This document shows, piece after piece, positions 1 through 8,903 of a stretch of DNA of 64,000 bases. A program made the position numbers and the translations under genes. Source of the stretch: Mesorhizobium liriopis. GTDB taxonomy: Bacteria; Pseudomonadota; Alphaproteobacteria; Rhizobiales; Rhizobiaceae. The stretch is from positions 186,001 to 250,000 of the forward strand of contig NZ_JAMXQS010000003.1 of the NCBI RefSeq assembly GCF_024053505.1, written 5' to 3'. Numbering within the stretch: position 1 is the first letter of the stretch; each line of letters starts with the position of its first letter. The notes below the pieces were generated by a model. It did no database searches. It worked only from the letters and a program-made list of their open reading frames with translations, and was not told where the DNA came from.

Positions 1-1657
1 CGTCGCTTCCATACAGCGCCTCCTTGAACGGCGCGGCGCCGACACGGCGATAGGCGTCGAGGAACTTTTCAGACTTGTCGAGACGCAACCCGAGATAGGT
101 GTCGACCACCGTCTCGACGGCGTCGGTGATCTCTTCGGGCGCGAAGCCGCGGCCGACGATCTCGCCGATCGAGGTCACCTCGTCGCCCGAGCCGCCGAGC
201 GTGATCTGGTAAAGCTCGGTGCCTTTCTTTTCGACGCCCAGAATGCCGATATGACCGACATGGTGGTGGCCGCAGGCATTGATGCAGCCGGAGATCTTGA
301 GCTTCAACTCGCCAATCTCCTGCTGCCGAACGGGGTCTGCGAAGCGGTCGGAGATTTCCTGCGCGACGGGAATCGAGCGGGCATTGGCCAGCGCGCAGTA
401 GTCGAGGCCGGGACAGGCGATGATGTCGGTGATCAGACCGGCATTGGCGGTATGCAACTGGCCTTCCACGAGGCGGTCATAGACGGCCTTCAGATCGGCA
501 CGCGCGACATGGGGCAGGATCAGGTTCTGCTCGTGGGACACGCGGATCTCGTCGAAGGCATAGCGCTCGGCGATGTCGGCGACGAGATTCATCTGGGCGT
601 CCGACGCGTCACCGGGCGCTTCGCCGATGCCCTTCAGCGAGATGGTCACGCAGGCATAGTCGGGATGCTTGTGGGTGATGACGTTCTGATCGACCCAGGT
701 GCCGAAGTCGCGGCTGTCGAGACGCGCGAGCTTTATGGCCTCGTCGCCTTCGGGACGAGCGGGCAAGTCGGGCAGCGCGAAATAGCGGTCGATGGCCTGG
801 ATGTCGCTTTGCGGCAGCTTCAGCTCACCATCCTTGATCGCCAGCCATTCCTGCTCGATCTGCGCGGAAAGCTCCGCCGTACCCGTCTCGTGGACGAGGA
901 TCTTGATGCGGGCCTTGTATTTGTTGTCGCGGCGGCCGTGCAGGTTGTACACGCGCATGATCGCGGTGGTGTAGGAGAGCAGGTGCTCTTCAGGCAGGAA
1001 GTCCTTGATCTTCTTGGCGATCATCGGCGTGCGCCCCTGACCGCCGCCGACATAAACGGCAAAGCCCAGCTCGCCCGCTTCGTTCTTCTTGAGATGCAGG
1101 CCGATATCGTGGACCTGGATCGCCGCGCGGTCGCGCTCCGCACCCGTCACCGCGATCTTGAACTTGCGCGGCAGGTAGGAAAATTCCGGGTGCACCGAGG
1201 ACCACTGGCGCAGGATCTCGGCGTAAGGGCGCGGATCGGCGACCTCATCGGCCGCGGCACCGGCGAAGTGGTCTGCCGTCACATTGCGGATGCAGTTGCC
1301 GCTCGTCTGAATGGCATGCATCTCGACGGAAGCCAGATCGGCCAGGCAGGCCGGCATGTCGGCGAGTGCGGGCCAGTTGTACTGGATGTTCTGGCGCGTG
1401 GTGAAGTGGCCGTAGCCCTTGTCATATTTGCGCGCGATATGGGCGAGCATCCGCAACTGGCGCGAGGACAGTGTGCCATAGGGGATGGCGACACGCAGCA
1501 TATAGGCGTGAAGCTGGAGATAGACGCCGTTCATCAGGCGCAGCGGCTTGAACTGGTCCTCGGTCAGCTCGCCCGAAAGACGGCGTTGCACCTGATCGGA
1601 AAACTCGGCCACGCGGGCATTCACGAAGGCCTGATCGAATTCATCGTAGCGATACAT
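1..1657 (-). CDS. cysI: Nitrite/sulfite reductase (assimilatory sulfite reductase hemoprotein), 3' end cut by window
   Basis: Siroheme/[4Fe-4S] enzyme that reduces sulfite to sulfide (or nitrite to ammonia) in the cytoplasm. About 552 codons are visible and the last few residues lie beyond the left edge. The protein starts MYRYDEFDQ and contains the ferredoxin-like repeat region (GYGHFTTRQNIQYNWP). It also has the two cluster/siroheme cysteine motifs near the C terminus, CPGLDYC and CINACGHHH. It is the last visible gene of a leftward operon behind cysG and a DUF2849 gene, with a 13-base gap to the latter. The siroheme synthase upstream supplies its cofactor. Sulfite rather than nitrite is preferred because this gene order is usual for cysteine biosynthesis in rhizobia; the sequence alone does not settle the substrate. 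A long open frame on the opposite strand is a codon-bias shadow. Confidence 0.93.
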   Translation of the reverse strand, partial: MYRYDEFDQAFVNARVAEFSDQVQRRLSGELTEDQFKPLRLMNGVYLQLHAYMLRVAIPYGTLSSRQLRMLAHIARKYDKGYGHFTTRQNIQYNWPALADMPACLADLASVEMHAIQTSGNCIRNVTADHFAGAAADEVADPRPYAEILRQWSSVHPEFSYLPRKFKIAVTGAERDRAAIQVHDIGLHLKKNEAGELGFAVYVGGGQGRTPMIAKKIKDFLPEEHLLSYTTAIMRVYNLHGRRDNKYKARIKILVHETGTAELSAQIEQEWLAIKDGELKLPQSDIQAIDRYFALPDLPARPEGDEAIKLARLDSRDFGTWVDQNVITHKHPDYACVTISLKGIGEAPGDASDAQMNLVADIAERYAFDEIRVSHEQNLILPHVARADLKAVYDRLVEGQLHTANAGLITDIIACPGLDYCALANARSIPVAQEISDRFADPVRQQEIGELKLKISGCINACGHHHVGHIGILGVEKKGTELYQITLGGSGDEVTSIGEIVGRGFAPEEITDAVETVVDTYLGLRLDKSEKFLDAYRRVGAAPFKEALYGSD

Positions 1658-1670
1658 CGAAGAATGCTCC

Positions 1671-2012
1671 TCAGGCGTTGGCAGGGGTGATGAAGGGCGT
1701 GGGGGCGGCCTGCGGGGGCAGCTTGCCCTCGGCCTGCTTGCCGAGATCGGTGCGGTTGGTGGGGCCCGCGGCGCGGATGCGCTCGCGGATGCGGACAGGC
1801 ACCGGCACGCCTTCGACCACGTTGACGTCGATCAGGTTGATGTCCACGGCGAAATTGGTGCGGCCGGCTTCTGTGCCCACGGCTTCGAGAGCCGCTTCCT
1901 CGTCCTTGGAGGCGGCGGGCTTGGCACCCAGGATCGTTTCGATCCAGCCATCGGTTTCGCACCACCAGACGGCGATGCCATCGGTCAGCCTGTTTGCGGT
2001 CAAAACCTTCAC
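1671..2012 (-). CDS. DUF2849 family protein of the sulfite-reduction operon
   Basis: Small protein of 113 residues (starts MKVLTANRLTDG, then AVWWCETDGW) matching the DUF2849 family, which in alphaproteobacteria sits between cysG and cysI. Its biochemical role is not known. Translation starts at a GTG whose bases overlap the cysG stop (GTGA, 2009-2012), which implies translational coupling. It ends 13 bases before cysI. The middle of the protein is acidic and the C-terminal 30 residues are Pro/Ala-rich and probably disordered. I infer an accessory role in assembling or feeding the siroheme reductase, from position only. Confidence 0.85.
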   Translation of the reverse strand: MKVLTANRLTDGIAVWWCETDGWIETILGAKPAASKDEEAALEAVGTEAGRTNFAVDINLIDVNVVEGVPVPVRIRERIRAAGPTNRTDLGKQAEGKLPPQAAPTPFITPANA

Positions 2013-3469
2013 TGCGGCATACCTTGTTTCTGGGCTTCCATCTGGGTCTGCCTGTTATGAGCCGCAAGCGGCTCCGAACGATCCAACTTGGCGCCTGCCA
2101 CCGCATCGCCGATCACGGTCATCACGGGGCCGGCCAGATCCGTGCGCTCGGAAAGCGCGGGCAGATCGGCCAAGGTGCCGTGGAACATGCGCCGATAGGG
2201 CAGGCTCGCATTTTCGGCCACTGCCACCCCGGTGTCGGGCGACAGGCCCGCATCGATCAGGCGCGAGGCGACGTCGGCCGCGTTGGAGCGCCCCATGTAG
2301 ACGGCGAGCGTCGCCCCGCCAAGTGCCAAGCCCGCCCAGTCGGGCAGGCTTTCGCCGTGGAGATCGTGGCCGGTGGTGAGCACCAGCGAAGACGACACGC
2401 CGCGCAAGGTGAGCGGCAGTTCGAAGTCGGCCGCAGCGGCAAGTGCAGCGGTGACGCCAGGCACCACTTCATAGGACAGGTTGGCGTCGCGGAGCGCGGC
2501 CATTTCCTCCCCGGCGCGGCCGAAGACGAGCGGATCGCCGCATTTGAGGCGCACCACCTGCTTGCCCTGGCGCGCGAGCGCGACGAGCAGGTCGTTGATC
2601 TCGCTTTGGGTCTTGGAATGACAACCCTTGCGTTTCCCCACGCCGATGCGCTCGGCGTCGCGACGACCGACGGCCACCACGGCCTCGGGCACCAGCGCGT
2701 CGAACACGATCACGTCGGCTTCCATGAGAAAACGCTGGGCGCGCAGCGTGAGCAGGTCTTCCGAACCCGGCCCGGCACCCACCAGCGCCACATGGCCACG
2801 CCGTTCGAGACGGCGGGCAAGCAGCTCTTCCGCAGCCTCCTGCGCCTCGTCGAAATGGCCGATCTCCATGGCGCGCGCGGGCGCGCCTTCAAAAAAGCTC
2901 TTCCAGAAGCGGCGGCGCAGGTTTCCCTTGGGAACCAAATGCTCGACGCGGTCGCGCAAGGAAGCGGCAAGCGTCGCGAGACGCCCGAGCGAAGGCGATA
3001 ACATACGGTCGATGCGGGCGCGGATCATCTGCGCGAGAACCGGCCCCGCCCCTTCCGTGCCGATGGCGACCGCGACCGGCGCGCGGTTGACGAGCGCGGG
3101 CGTGAAGAAATCGCAGAGGTCGGGGCGGTCCACGCAGTTGACGGCCACCTTGCGCGCGCGGGCATCCTCGGAGATGCGGCGGTCGGAGGTTTCGTCACCC
3201 GTCGCGGCAAAGGCGAGCACCGCGCCTTCGAGATGGGCGGGACCATAGGCTTCGCGGCGCAGTTCGACATTGTTCTCAGCAGTCCAGGCAACAAGCGCCG
3301 GCTCCGGGGTTTCGGCGACCACGAGCAGGCGTGCGCTCGATTGCGACAGGAGCCGTGCCTTGGCGAGCGCCTCGTCGCCCTCGCCCACGATCACCACGAG
3401 CGCACCCTCCACCTTCACGAAAAACGGGAAGGCGTTGAGCTTGGGCGTGGGCGTTGGTTCGACTGACAT
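2009..3469 (-). CDS. cysG: Siroheme synthase (uroporphyrinogen-III methyltransferase / precorrin-2 dehydrogenase / ferrochelatase)
   Basis: Bifunctional cytoplasmic enzyme making siroheme from uroporphyrinogen III. The N-terminal about 210 residues are the NAD-dependent precorrin-2 dehydrogenase/sirohydrochlorin ferrochelatase (VVIVGEGDEALAKARLL nucleotide fold). The C-terminal half is the SAM uroporphyrinogen methyltransferase (VALVGAGPGSEDLLTLRA and RLKCGDPLVFGRAGEE). I chose the ATG at 3469 (MSVEPTPTPKLNAF), giving 486 residues. An in-frame upstream ATG at 3541 adds 24 residues that look non-coding. It is first in the operon with DUF2849 and cysI, whose product needs siroheme. The 149-base gap to the PBP gene should hold the operon promoter. 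Confidence 0.95.
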   Translation of the reverse strand: MSVEPTPTPKLNAFPFFVKVEGALVVIVGEGDEALAKARLLSQSSARLLVVAETPEPALVAWTAENNVELRREAYGPAHLEGAVLAFAATGDETSDRRISEDARARKVAVNCVDRPDLCDFFTPALVNRAPVAVAIGTEGAGPVLAQMIRARIDRMLSPSLGRLATLAASLRDRVEHLVPKGNLRRRFWKSFFEGAPARAMEIGHFDEAQEAAEELLARRLERRGHVALVGAGPGSEDLLTLRAQRFLMEADVIVFDALVPEAVVAVGRRDAERIGVGKRKGCHSKTQSEINDLLVALARQGKQVVRLKCGDPLVFGRAGEEMAALRDANLSYEVVPGVTAALAAAADFELPLTLRGVSSSLVLTTGHDLHGESLPDWAGLALGGATLAVYMGRSNAADVASRLIDAGLSPDTGVAVAENASLPYRRMFHGTLADLPALSERTDLAGPVMTVIGDAVAGAKLDRSEPLAAHNRQTQMEAQKQGMPQ

Positions 3470-3618
3470 TAAAGGGCTTATCCCGTGAGCGCGGAAAATA
3501 GGGAATGCGTCATGGTTTCCCAAGGAATCCATTGAGGACAAACACGCACTTATCGCGAGGGATATTCTATGTGACGCCGGCTGATTAGAATATTATTTCA
3601 ACGGCAGTCTTCCGCGCA

Positions 3619-5760
3619 TTACCGACCGAACAGCCGCTCCAGAATGGAGCCCGCTTTCGTCTTCGGGCCGCCGACATCTGCGGGCGGAACGGGACGGTTG
3701 ATCGAGCCCGACGACTCGCGATCGAGCGAGGGCGTGGCTTGCGGCTCCGAGGAGACCGAAACCGTGCGTGGCGCGGCGAACGGGTTCCAGTGGCCCGGCA
3801 GCGGGCGGGGCGACAGGCCTTCGTGGGCCGCGGCCATGAACTCGTGCCAGGCAAGCGTCGGCAGCGAGCCGCCGGTCACGTCCTTCATCGGCTTGCCGTC
3901 GTCATTGCCGAACCAGACGCCGGTGGTGAGGTTGGCCGTATAGCCCACGAACCAGGCATCGCGCGCATTCTGCGTGGTGCCGGTCTTGCCGGCGGACGGC
4001 CAGCCGAAGCGGGCATTGCGCGCAGTGCCGACCGACACCGCTTCCTGCATCATAGTGTTCATCATGCCGACCTTTTCGTCGGAGACCACGCGTGAGAGCT
4101 TCTGGTCATGCCATTCGAAGATCGTCTTGCCTGCCGCCGTCTTGATGCGCGACACGGTGTGGACATCCGGCTTCAAGCCGCCATTGGCGAAGGGCACGTA
4201 AGCCGCCGTGAGTTCGAGCGGCGTGACTTCGGACGTGCCGAGCGCGATGGAAACGTTGGGCTGGAGCTTGGACGTGATGCCCAGACGCTCGGCGGTCGCG
4301 ATCACGGTTTGCGGGCCGACCTGCTGGGCGAGTTGGGCGGCGACCGAGTTCAGCGATTCAGCGAGAGCAGTCGTGAGCGTGACGGCCCCGCGATATTTCT
4401 TCTTGTAGTTGGACGGGCTCCATTTGCCGATGCGGATCGGCGCGTCGTCGCGCACGCTGTCGGGCGTTTCGCCGGCCTCGAGGGCTGCGAGATAAACGAA
4501 GGGTTTGAAGGCCGAGCCCGGCTGGCGGCGGGCTTCGGTGGCGCGGTCGAACTGGCTCGCCGCATAATCCGCGCCGCCGACGAGCGCGCGCACCGCGCCC
4601 GTGCCGTCGATGGAGACGAGCGCGCCCTGGCTGACGGCGAGCGTCCTGCCCTTTTCTTTCAAAAGGCGGCGGATCGAATCTTCGGCGGTTTTCTGCAAAT
4701 GCAGATCGACCGTGGTTTCGACCACGAGGTCCTCGCGCGGCTCGCCGATCAGGTCGGTGAGGTCATCCATCACCCGGTCGGCAACATATTGTTCGGAGCC
4801 CGTCCAGTAGGACGGCGCGCTGACGGCGGGTGCGCTCATGGCGGAGGCGAGCTGACGGTCGGACACCATGCCCTCCTCGCGCATCGCACCGAGCACCACT
4901 TGGGCGCGCTCTTCCGCCGCCTTCGGGTCGCGCGCGGGCGACAGGCGCGAGGGAGCTTTCAGGAGGCCCGCCAGCATCGCGGCTTCGCCCAGCGTCACGT
5001 CGCGGGCGGATTTGTTGAAGTAGCGCCGCGAGGCGGCTTCCACGCCATAGGCGCCGGAGCCGAAATAAACGCGGTTGAGATACATCTCCAGGATCTCGTC
5101 CTTGGAGTGCTCCTGTTCGAGCCAGAGCGCGAGCAGCGCTTCCTGCACCTTGCGGCCCACCGTGCGGTCGGGTTTGAGGAACAGGTTCTTGGCGAGCTGT
5201 TGCGTGAGCGTCGAGCCGCCCTGCGCCACGCGGCCGCGCACAACGTTTTCGACACCCGCTCGCGCGAGGCCGAGCGGATCGACACCCCAATGCGAGCGGA
5301 AGCGGCGGTCCTCGATCGCGATCACGGCCTTGGGGATGAAAGGCGACATCTTGGCGAGCGTCACCGACTCGCCACCCGTCGCGCCGCGATTGGCGAGAAG
5401 CTTTCCTTCCGCCGAGACGATCTTCACATTGGGCGCGCGGTCGGGCACGGCCCAGTCGGTCGCGCTCGGCATCTGCGCGCCGTAATAGGCGACGACGCCA
5501 GCCAGTGCGATCACGCTCCAAAGCCCGAGAACGGCGGTCCAGTAGACGAGACGCGACGCGCGACGGAACAGACCGGGACCTTTGCGGCGGGCAGCAGGCC
5601 GGGACGTTCCGCGTGCTTTCGGCTTCGCCTTGCGCTTGGGCGCCGTCAATGCGTCGTTCCGCATGATCCGGTCGCCCGGACCGATCTGAAGGCCGTAAGG
5701 GACTTCAGGACTGTCGCCGAAGCTGGGCTCGATCCGCCGCTTGTCGCCATTCCTCGCCAT
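3619..5760 (-). CDS. Class A penicillin-binding protein 1A (bifunctional transglycosylase/transpeptidase)
   Basis: Peptidoglycan synthase of 713 residues. It has a basic cytoplasmic tail, one membrane segment near residues 70-92, a family 51 glycosyltransferase domain (EDRRFRSHWGVD with catalytic Glu, then GGSTLTQQLAKNLFL) and a transpeptidase domain. The penicillin-binding motifs are all present: SAFK (Ser near 415), SLN and KTGTTQ (near 592). The Ser/Pro-rich C-terminal tail is low complexity. The basic N terminus before the membrane segment makes the exact start uncertain; an internal ATG at 5664 is an alternative. It stands alone between the cys operon and the SRAP gene, all on the same strand. 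Confidence 0.93.
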   Translation of the reverse strand: MARNGDKRRIEPSFGDSPEVPYGLQIGPGDRIMRNDALTAPKRKAKPKARGTSRPAARRKGPGLFRRASRLVYWTAVLGLWSVIALAGVVAYYGAQMPSATDWAVPDRAPNVKIVSAEGKLLANRGATGGESVTLAKMSPFIPKAVIAIEDRRFRSHWGVDPLGLARAGVENVVRGRVAQGGSTLTQQLAKNLFLKPDRTVGRKVQEALLALWLEQEHSKDEILEMYLNRVYFGSGAYGVEAASRRYFNKSARDVTLGEAAMLAGLLKAPSRLSPARDPKAAEERAQVVLGAMREEGMVSDRQLASAMSAPAVSAPSYWTGSEQYVADRVMDDLTDLIGEPREDLVVETTVDLHLQKTAEDSIRRLLKEKGRTLAVSQGALVSIDGTGAVRALVGGADYAASQFDRATEARRQPGSAFKPFVYLAALEAGETPDSVRDDAPIRIGKWSPSNYKKKYRGAVTLTTALAESLNSVAAQLAQQVGPQTVIATAERLGITSKLQPNVSIALGTSEVTPLELTAAYVPFANGGLKPDVHTVSRIKTAAGKTIFEWHDQKLSRVVSDEKVGMMNTMMQEAVSVGTARNARFGWPSAGKTGTTQNARDAWFVGYTANLTTGVWFGNDDGKPMKDVTGGSLPTLAWHEFMAAAHEGLSPRPLPGHWNPFAAPRTVSVSSEPQATPSLDRESSGSINRPVPPADVGGPKTKAGSILERLFGR

Positions 5761-5835
5761 TTCCGCGTGTGTGATCCTTCGGGCCCGCGTGGATGGCGGT
5801 GGGGAGAGGGTAACGGCGCGGCGGTTACCGGAATG

Positions 5836-6498
5836 TTATGAGAGGTAAGCGAGGTCCCCGCGCCCGATGATCTTGAGCTTTTCATCGGGCAGAGGTCGTT
5901 GCAGCGAAAGGGCGTCCTTTGTCGGTGCTTCGAGCCAATGGTGCACTTCCTCGGGTGTCGTCAGAAGCACCGGCATGGCCTTGGGGTGGATCGGCTTCAC
6001 CACGGCGTTGGCATCGGTCGTCAGGAAGCCGAAGAGCTCGTGGTCCTGCGGGCCTTCCGCTTTCTTGCGGATGCCGTGCCATGGCGTCCAGATGCCCGCG
6101 AAGAAGAAGAGCGGTTCCTCGTCGTCGAGCGCGAACCAGACCTTGGTCTTTTTCGGCACCGTGTTTTCCCATTCGCAGAAGCGGTTGGCGGGAACCACGC
6201 AGCGGTGTTCGGGACCGAGCCAGCGGCGCCAGTGGGGCGAGCCGGCACTGCGGATATTGGTGACGCCGGGATCGGTCTCACGCCCCTTCATCGCAAAGAA
6301 GGGTGACGGCATGCCCCAGCGCAGGCGGACAAGTTCCAGGCCTGCCTCTGTCTTGCGCACGACAGGCGCAGGGCTATCGGGATAGAAATCGTCGGGCTGG
6401 AGGTTGCCGGCCCGGTTCTCGAACGGACCTTCGATGATCTTTCCGAACCAGCGGCGGACGCCCTCCGGGCCTTTGGTCAGCGAATAAAGATTGCACAT
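5836..6498 (-). CDS. yedK: SOS response-associated peptidase family protein (SRAP, YedK/HMCES-like)
   Basis: 220-residue SRAP domain protein. In this family Cys2, exposed after Met removal, forms a stable thiazolidine crosslink with abasic sites in single-stranded DNA. Here the protein begins MCNLYS, so Cys2 is present. Other family signatures visible are the GMPSPF region, the VVPANRFCEW motif, which carries the catalytic Asn and Glu, and a conserved His in the C-terminal HPKAMPVLL segment. The requirement for Cys at position 2 fixes the start at 6498. It lies between PBP1A and RNase D on the same strand with gaps of 75 and 39 bases. Confidence 0.93.
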   Translation of the reverse strand: MCNLYSLTKGPEGVRRWFGKIIEGPFENRAGNLQPDDFYPDSPAPVVRKTEAGLELVRLRWGMPSPFFAMKGRETDPGVTNIRSAGSPHWRRWLGPEHRCVVPANRFCEWENTVPKKTKVWFALDDEEPLFFFAGIWTPWHGIRKKAEGPQDHELFGFLTTDANAVVKPIHPKAMPVLLTTPEEVHHWLEAPTKDALSLQRPLPDEKLKIIGRGDLAYLS

Positions 6499-6537
6499 CG
6501 GCCGACTATGCCCGGAGCAAGTCCGTCACGCCAGCGC

Positions 6538-7164
6538 TCAACTATGAGCGAAGATGTCCTGCTCTTCCCAGCCCATCAGGTCGAGCTTCGCGCGTGTGGG
6601 GAGGAAGCGGAAACAGGCCTCTGCCACTTCCACGCGCTCCTCACGCGCGAGACGTCCGTCGAGAACTTCGCGCAGGCGGTGAAGATAAAGGACGTCGGAC
6701 GCCGCATAGTCGAGCTGGTCCTGCGACAGCGTTTCCGCCCCCCAGTCCGAGCTCTGCTGCGCCTTGGAGATGCCGACGCCGATCAGTTCGCCACACAGCT
6801 CCTTCAGCCCATGCCGGTCGGTATAGGTGCGCACCAGCTTGGAGGCGATCTTCGAGCAGAAGACGGGCTCGGCCCAGATGCCGAAGGCATGGGCCAGAAC
6901 GGCGATGTCGAAGCGGCCGAAATGGAAGAGCTTGGTGATCGCCGGATCGGCCAACAGCTTCTCGATGTTCGGGGCCGAGGTCTGACCTTTGAGTATCTGC
7001 ACCACATCGGCCGTGCCGTCGCCCGGCGAAAGCTGGACGACGCAGAGCCGGTCGCGATGGGGATTCAGGCCCAGCGTCTCGGTGTCGATGGCGACCGCGT
7101 CCACCTGATAATGGTCGAGGTTCGGCAGGTCGCCCTGATGGAAGCGGATTTCAGGACGGCTCAC
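6538..7164 (-). CDS. rnd: Ribonuclease D (3'-5' DEDD exonuclease, short form)
   Basis: 208-residue DEDD-family exonuclease. Exo I motif AIDTETLGL, Exo II segment LFHFGRFDIAVLAHAFG and Exo III YAASD (the YxxxD form) are intact. There is no room for HRDC domains, so it is the short alphaproteobacterial type, acting on tRNA or other RNA 3' ends. I chose a GTG start at 7164 because it overlaps the stop of the upstream M20 gene as GTGA (7161-7164) and the protein then begins VSRPEIRFHQGDLP. A longer in-frame extension inside the M20 gene is spurious. Confidence 0.88.
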   Translation of the reverse strand: MSRPEIRFHQGDLPNLDHYQVDAVAIDTETLGLNPHRDRLCVVQLSPGDGTADVVQILKGQTSAPNIEKLLADPAITKLFHFGRFDIAVLAHAFGIWAEPVFCSKIASKLVRTYTDRHGLKELCGELIGVGISKAQQSSDWGAETLSQDQLDYAASDVLYLHRLREVLDGRLAREERVEVAEACFRFLPTRAKLDLMGWEEQDIFAHS

Positions 7165-8555
7165 GCGGATGCTCCCGACACGGCGTCCAGAATGCGCGCC
7201 CAGGAGCGCGTGCCCTTGTGGAAGCTCTGGAGGTCGTATTTCTCGTTGGGCGAGTGGATGCGGTCGTCCGACAGCGCGAAGCCGACCAACAGCGATTCCA
7301 TGCCGAGATAGGTCTGGAAATCGCCGACGATCGGGATCGAGCCGCCCATGGCGATGGTCACCGCCGTTTTCGGCCACTCGTCGGACAGCGCGCCCTGCGC
7401 TTTCACGAGGAAGGGCGAGTCGTAGGAAAGCTGGATCGCCGGCGAGCCGCCATGCGGGTGGAACTCGACCGAGCAGTCGGCCGGCAACCGGTCGCGGACG
7501 AATTGCTGGAAATTGTCGCGGATGGCGTCCGGGTTTTGTTTGTGAACCAAGCGGAACGAGATCTTGGCGTGTGCCTCGGCCGGGATCACGGTCTTGAAGC
7601 CTGCGCCCGTATAGCCGCCCCACATGCCGTTGATCTCGGCCGTGGGCCGCGCCCAGGTCAGCTCCTGCACGGTCCGGCCCTGTTCGCCTGACGGCACGGA
7701 CAGGCCGATGGGGCCAAGGAAGTCTTCGGCCGTTTCGCCCAGCGCAGTCCAGGACTGCAGGATCTGCGTCGGCGTTTCCTCGACGCCGTCATAGAAATCG
7801 GGGATCGTGACGCGGCCGGTCTCGTCGTGGAGATCGCCCAGGATCTTGGCGAGCACGCGGTTGGGGTTGGCTGCCGCTCCGCCGAACTCGCCCGAATGCA
7901 GGTCACGGTTGGCGGCGCGGATCGTGATCTCCTGCCCCACGAGGCCGCGAAGGCCCACACAGATCGCGGGCGTTTCGCGGTCCCACATGCCGGTGTCGCA
8001 GACCATGGCGAAATCGGCCTTGAGCTCGGCAGCATTGGCTTCGAGGAAGGGTTTCAGCGAGGGCGAACCGGACTCCTCCTCGCCCTCAAACAGAAGCGTG
8101 ATACGCGCGGGCAGGCCGCCATGAACCGCCTTCCAAGCACGGCAGGCTTCCACGAAGAGCATCAGCTGCCCCTTGTCGTCCGACGAGCCACGGCCGGTGA
8201 TGACCTCGTGCCCGCCTTCGATCGTCTTGATCTTCGGGTCGAACGGGTCGTCGTGCCAAAGGCTGAGCGGATCGACGGGCTGCACGTCATAGTGGCCGTA
8301 GAACAGAAGATGCGGCGAACCGGCCGGGCCCTCGTGGTGGGCGACCACCATCGGGTGGCCGGGCGTGTCGCGCACGCTCGCCACGAAGCCGATGGTCTTC
8401 AGGTCTTCCACCAGCCATTCGGCGGCACGGCGGCAATCGGCGGCATGGGCCGGATCGGTGGAGATGGAAGGAATGCGCAGAAGCGAAAAGAGACGGTCGA
8501 GGCTTTGCGGAAGATCGGCGTCGATGCGCTCGAGAACGGAGGCGATGCGGGACAT
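7161..8555 (-). CDS. M20 family metallopeptidase (dipeptidase-like)
   Basis: 464-residue zinc peptidase of the M20/M25/M40 family, probably a cytosolic dipeptidase. The metal and catalytic motifs are clear: FYGHYDVQPVDP, GRGSSDDKGQL and LLFEGEEESGSPSL. A dimerisation (lid) domain lies around residues 190-330. The stop overlaps the RNase D GTG start, so the two are cotranscribed leftwards. The start at 8555 gives MSRIASVLERID, the normal family N terminus. Substrate cannot be read from sequence; related proteins cleave small dipeptides or remove N-acyl groups. Confidence 0.9.
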   Translation of the reverse strand: MSRIASVLERIDADLPQSLDRLFSLLRIPSISTDPAHAADCRRAAEWLVEDLKTIGFVASVRDTPGHPMVVAHHEGPAGSPHLLFYGHYDVQPVDPLSLWHDDPFDPKIKTIEGGHEVITGRGSSDDKGQLMLFVEACRAWKAVHGGLPARITLLFEGEEESGSPSLKPFLEANAAELKADFAMVCDTGMWDRETPAICVGLRGLVGQEITIRAANRDLHSGEFGGAAANPNRVLAKILGDLHDETGRVTIPDFYDGVEETPTQILQSWTALGETAEDFLGPIGLSVPSGEQGRTVQELTWARPTAEINGMWGGYTGAGFKTVIPAEAHAKISFRLVHKQNPDAIRDNFQQFVRDRLPADCSVEFHPHGGSPAIQLSYDSPFLVKAQGALSDEWPKTAVTIAMGGSIPIVGDFQTYLGMESLLVGFALSDDRIHSPNEKYDLQSFHKGTRSWARILDAVSGASA

Positions 8556-8631
8556 GAAACGGGCCTTTCGAATCTGCGCGCGAACCTAGAGACGACGACG
8601 CAAAACGGAAAGAAAAAAGCATGGCCCGGAT

Positions 8632-8780
8632 AAAGAAGCGCCGCCGTGGTGGAGGGGGAACCACGGCGGCTTTACTTCTTGAGGGGCAGCCCGGAGAGGG
8701 GGGATGAGGCTGCCGCCTTTACCCGGTCGAGGCGGGGGACGAGCCTCGTAGTGACCGGATCTCGACGTGTGACCCGCCGA
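8632..8780 (-). ncRNA. Candidate trans-acting small RNA, alpha-r7-like, divergent from polA
   Basis: On the minus strand three consecutive hairpins can be read. The first has arms 8744-8749/8729-8734 plus an outer 8755-8759/8724-8728. The second pairs GGCAGCC (8709-8715) with GGCTGCC (8685-8691). The third is a perfect 11-bp stem (8660-8670 with 8640-8650) followed by GCTTCTTTAT, typical of an intrinsic terminator. All three loops are C/U-rich (for example TCCCCCTCC), complementary to Shine-Dalgarno sequences. A -35-like CTTGAA (8818-8813) and -10-like GATAAC (8792-8787, about 19 bases apart) lie upstream. Both ends are estimates. From memory, the rhizobial alpha-r7 family (Smr7C) also neighbours polA; that link is recalled, not checked. 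Confidence 0.6.
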
Positions 8781-8903
8781 TGGGTGTTATCTGTGCGCCA
8801 CAATCGGGCATTTCAAGGATGCGATTTCGTAACGAAGGCGTGAACACCGGCAAGGGCTCGAACGCCCGTGGACAGGCCCCTGCCCCCGCGCTACGGGTTC
8901 GCC

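Noticed and set aside
251-1690. 479-codon open frame on the plus strand opposite cysI
   Set aside because: The minus strand encodes a clear sulfite/nitrite reductase; the plus frame is an artefact of high-GC codon bias with no recognisable motifs.
4108-5841. 577-codon open frame on the plus strand opposite the penicillin-binding protein
   Set aside because: Fully antisense to a gene with all catalytic motifs intact; composition is Arg/His/Ala-rich shadow sequence.
8640-8680. The same hairpin read on the plus strand as an attenuator of polA
   Set aside because: The stem is followed by TTTACTTCTT on the plus strand too, but no plus-strand promoter is seen to its left and the additional hairpins lie on the other side, fitting a minus-strand transcript better.
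8646-8843. 65-codon plus-strand open frame between the M20 peptidase and polA
   Set aside because: Arg/Gly/Val-rich without a ribosome binding site, and it overlaps the structured small RNA candidate on the other strand.
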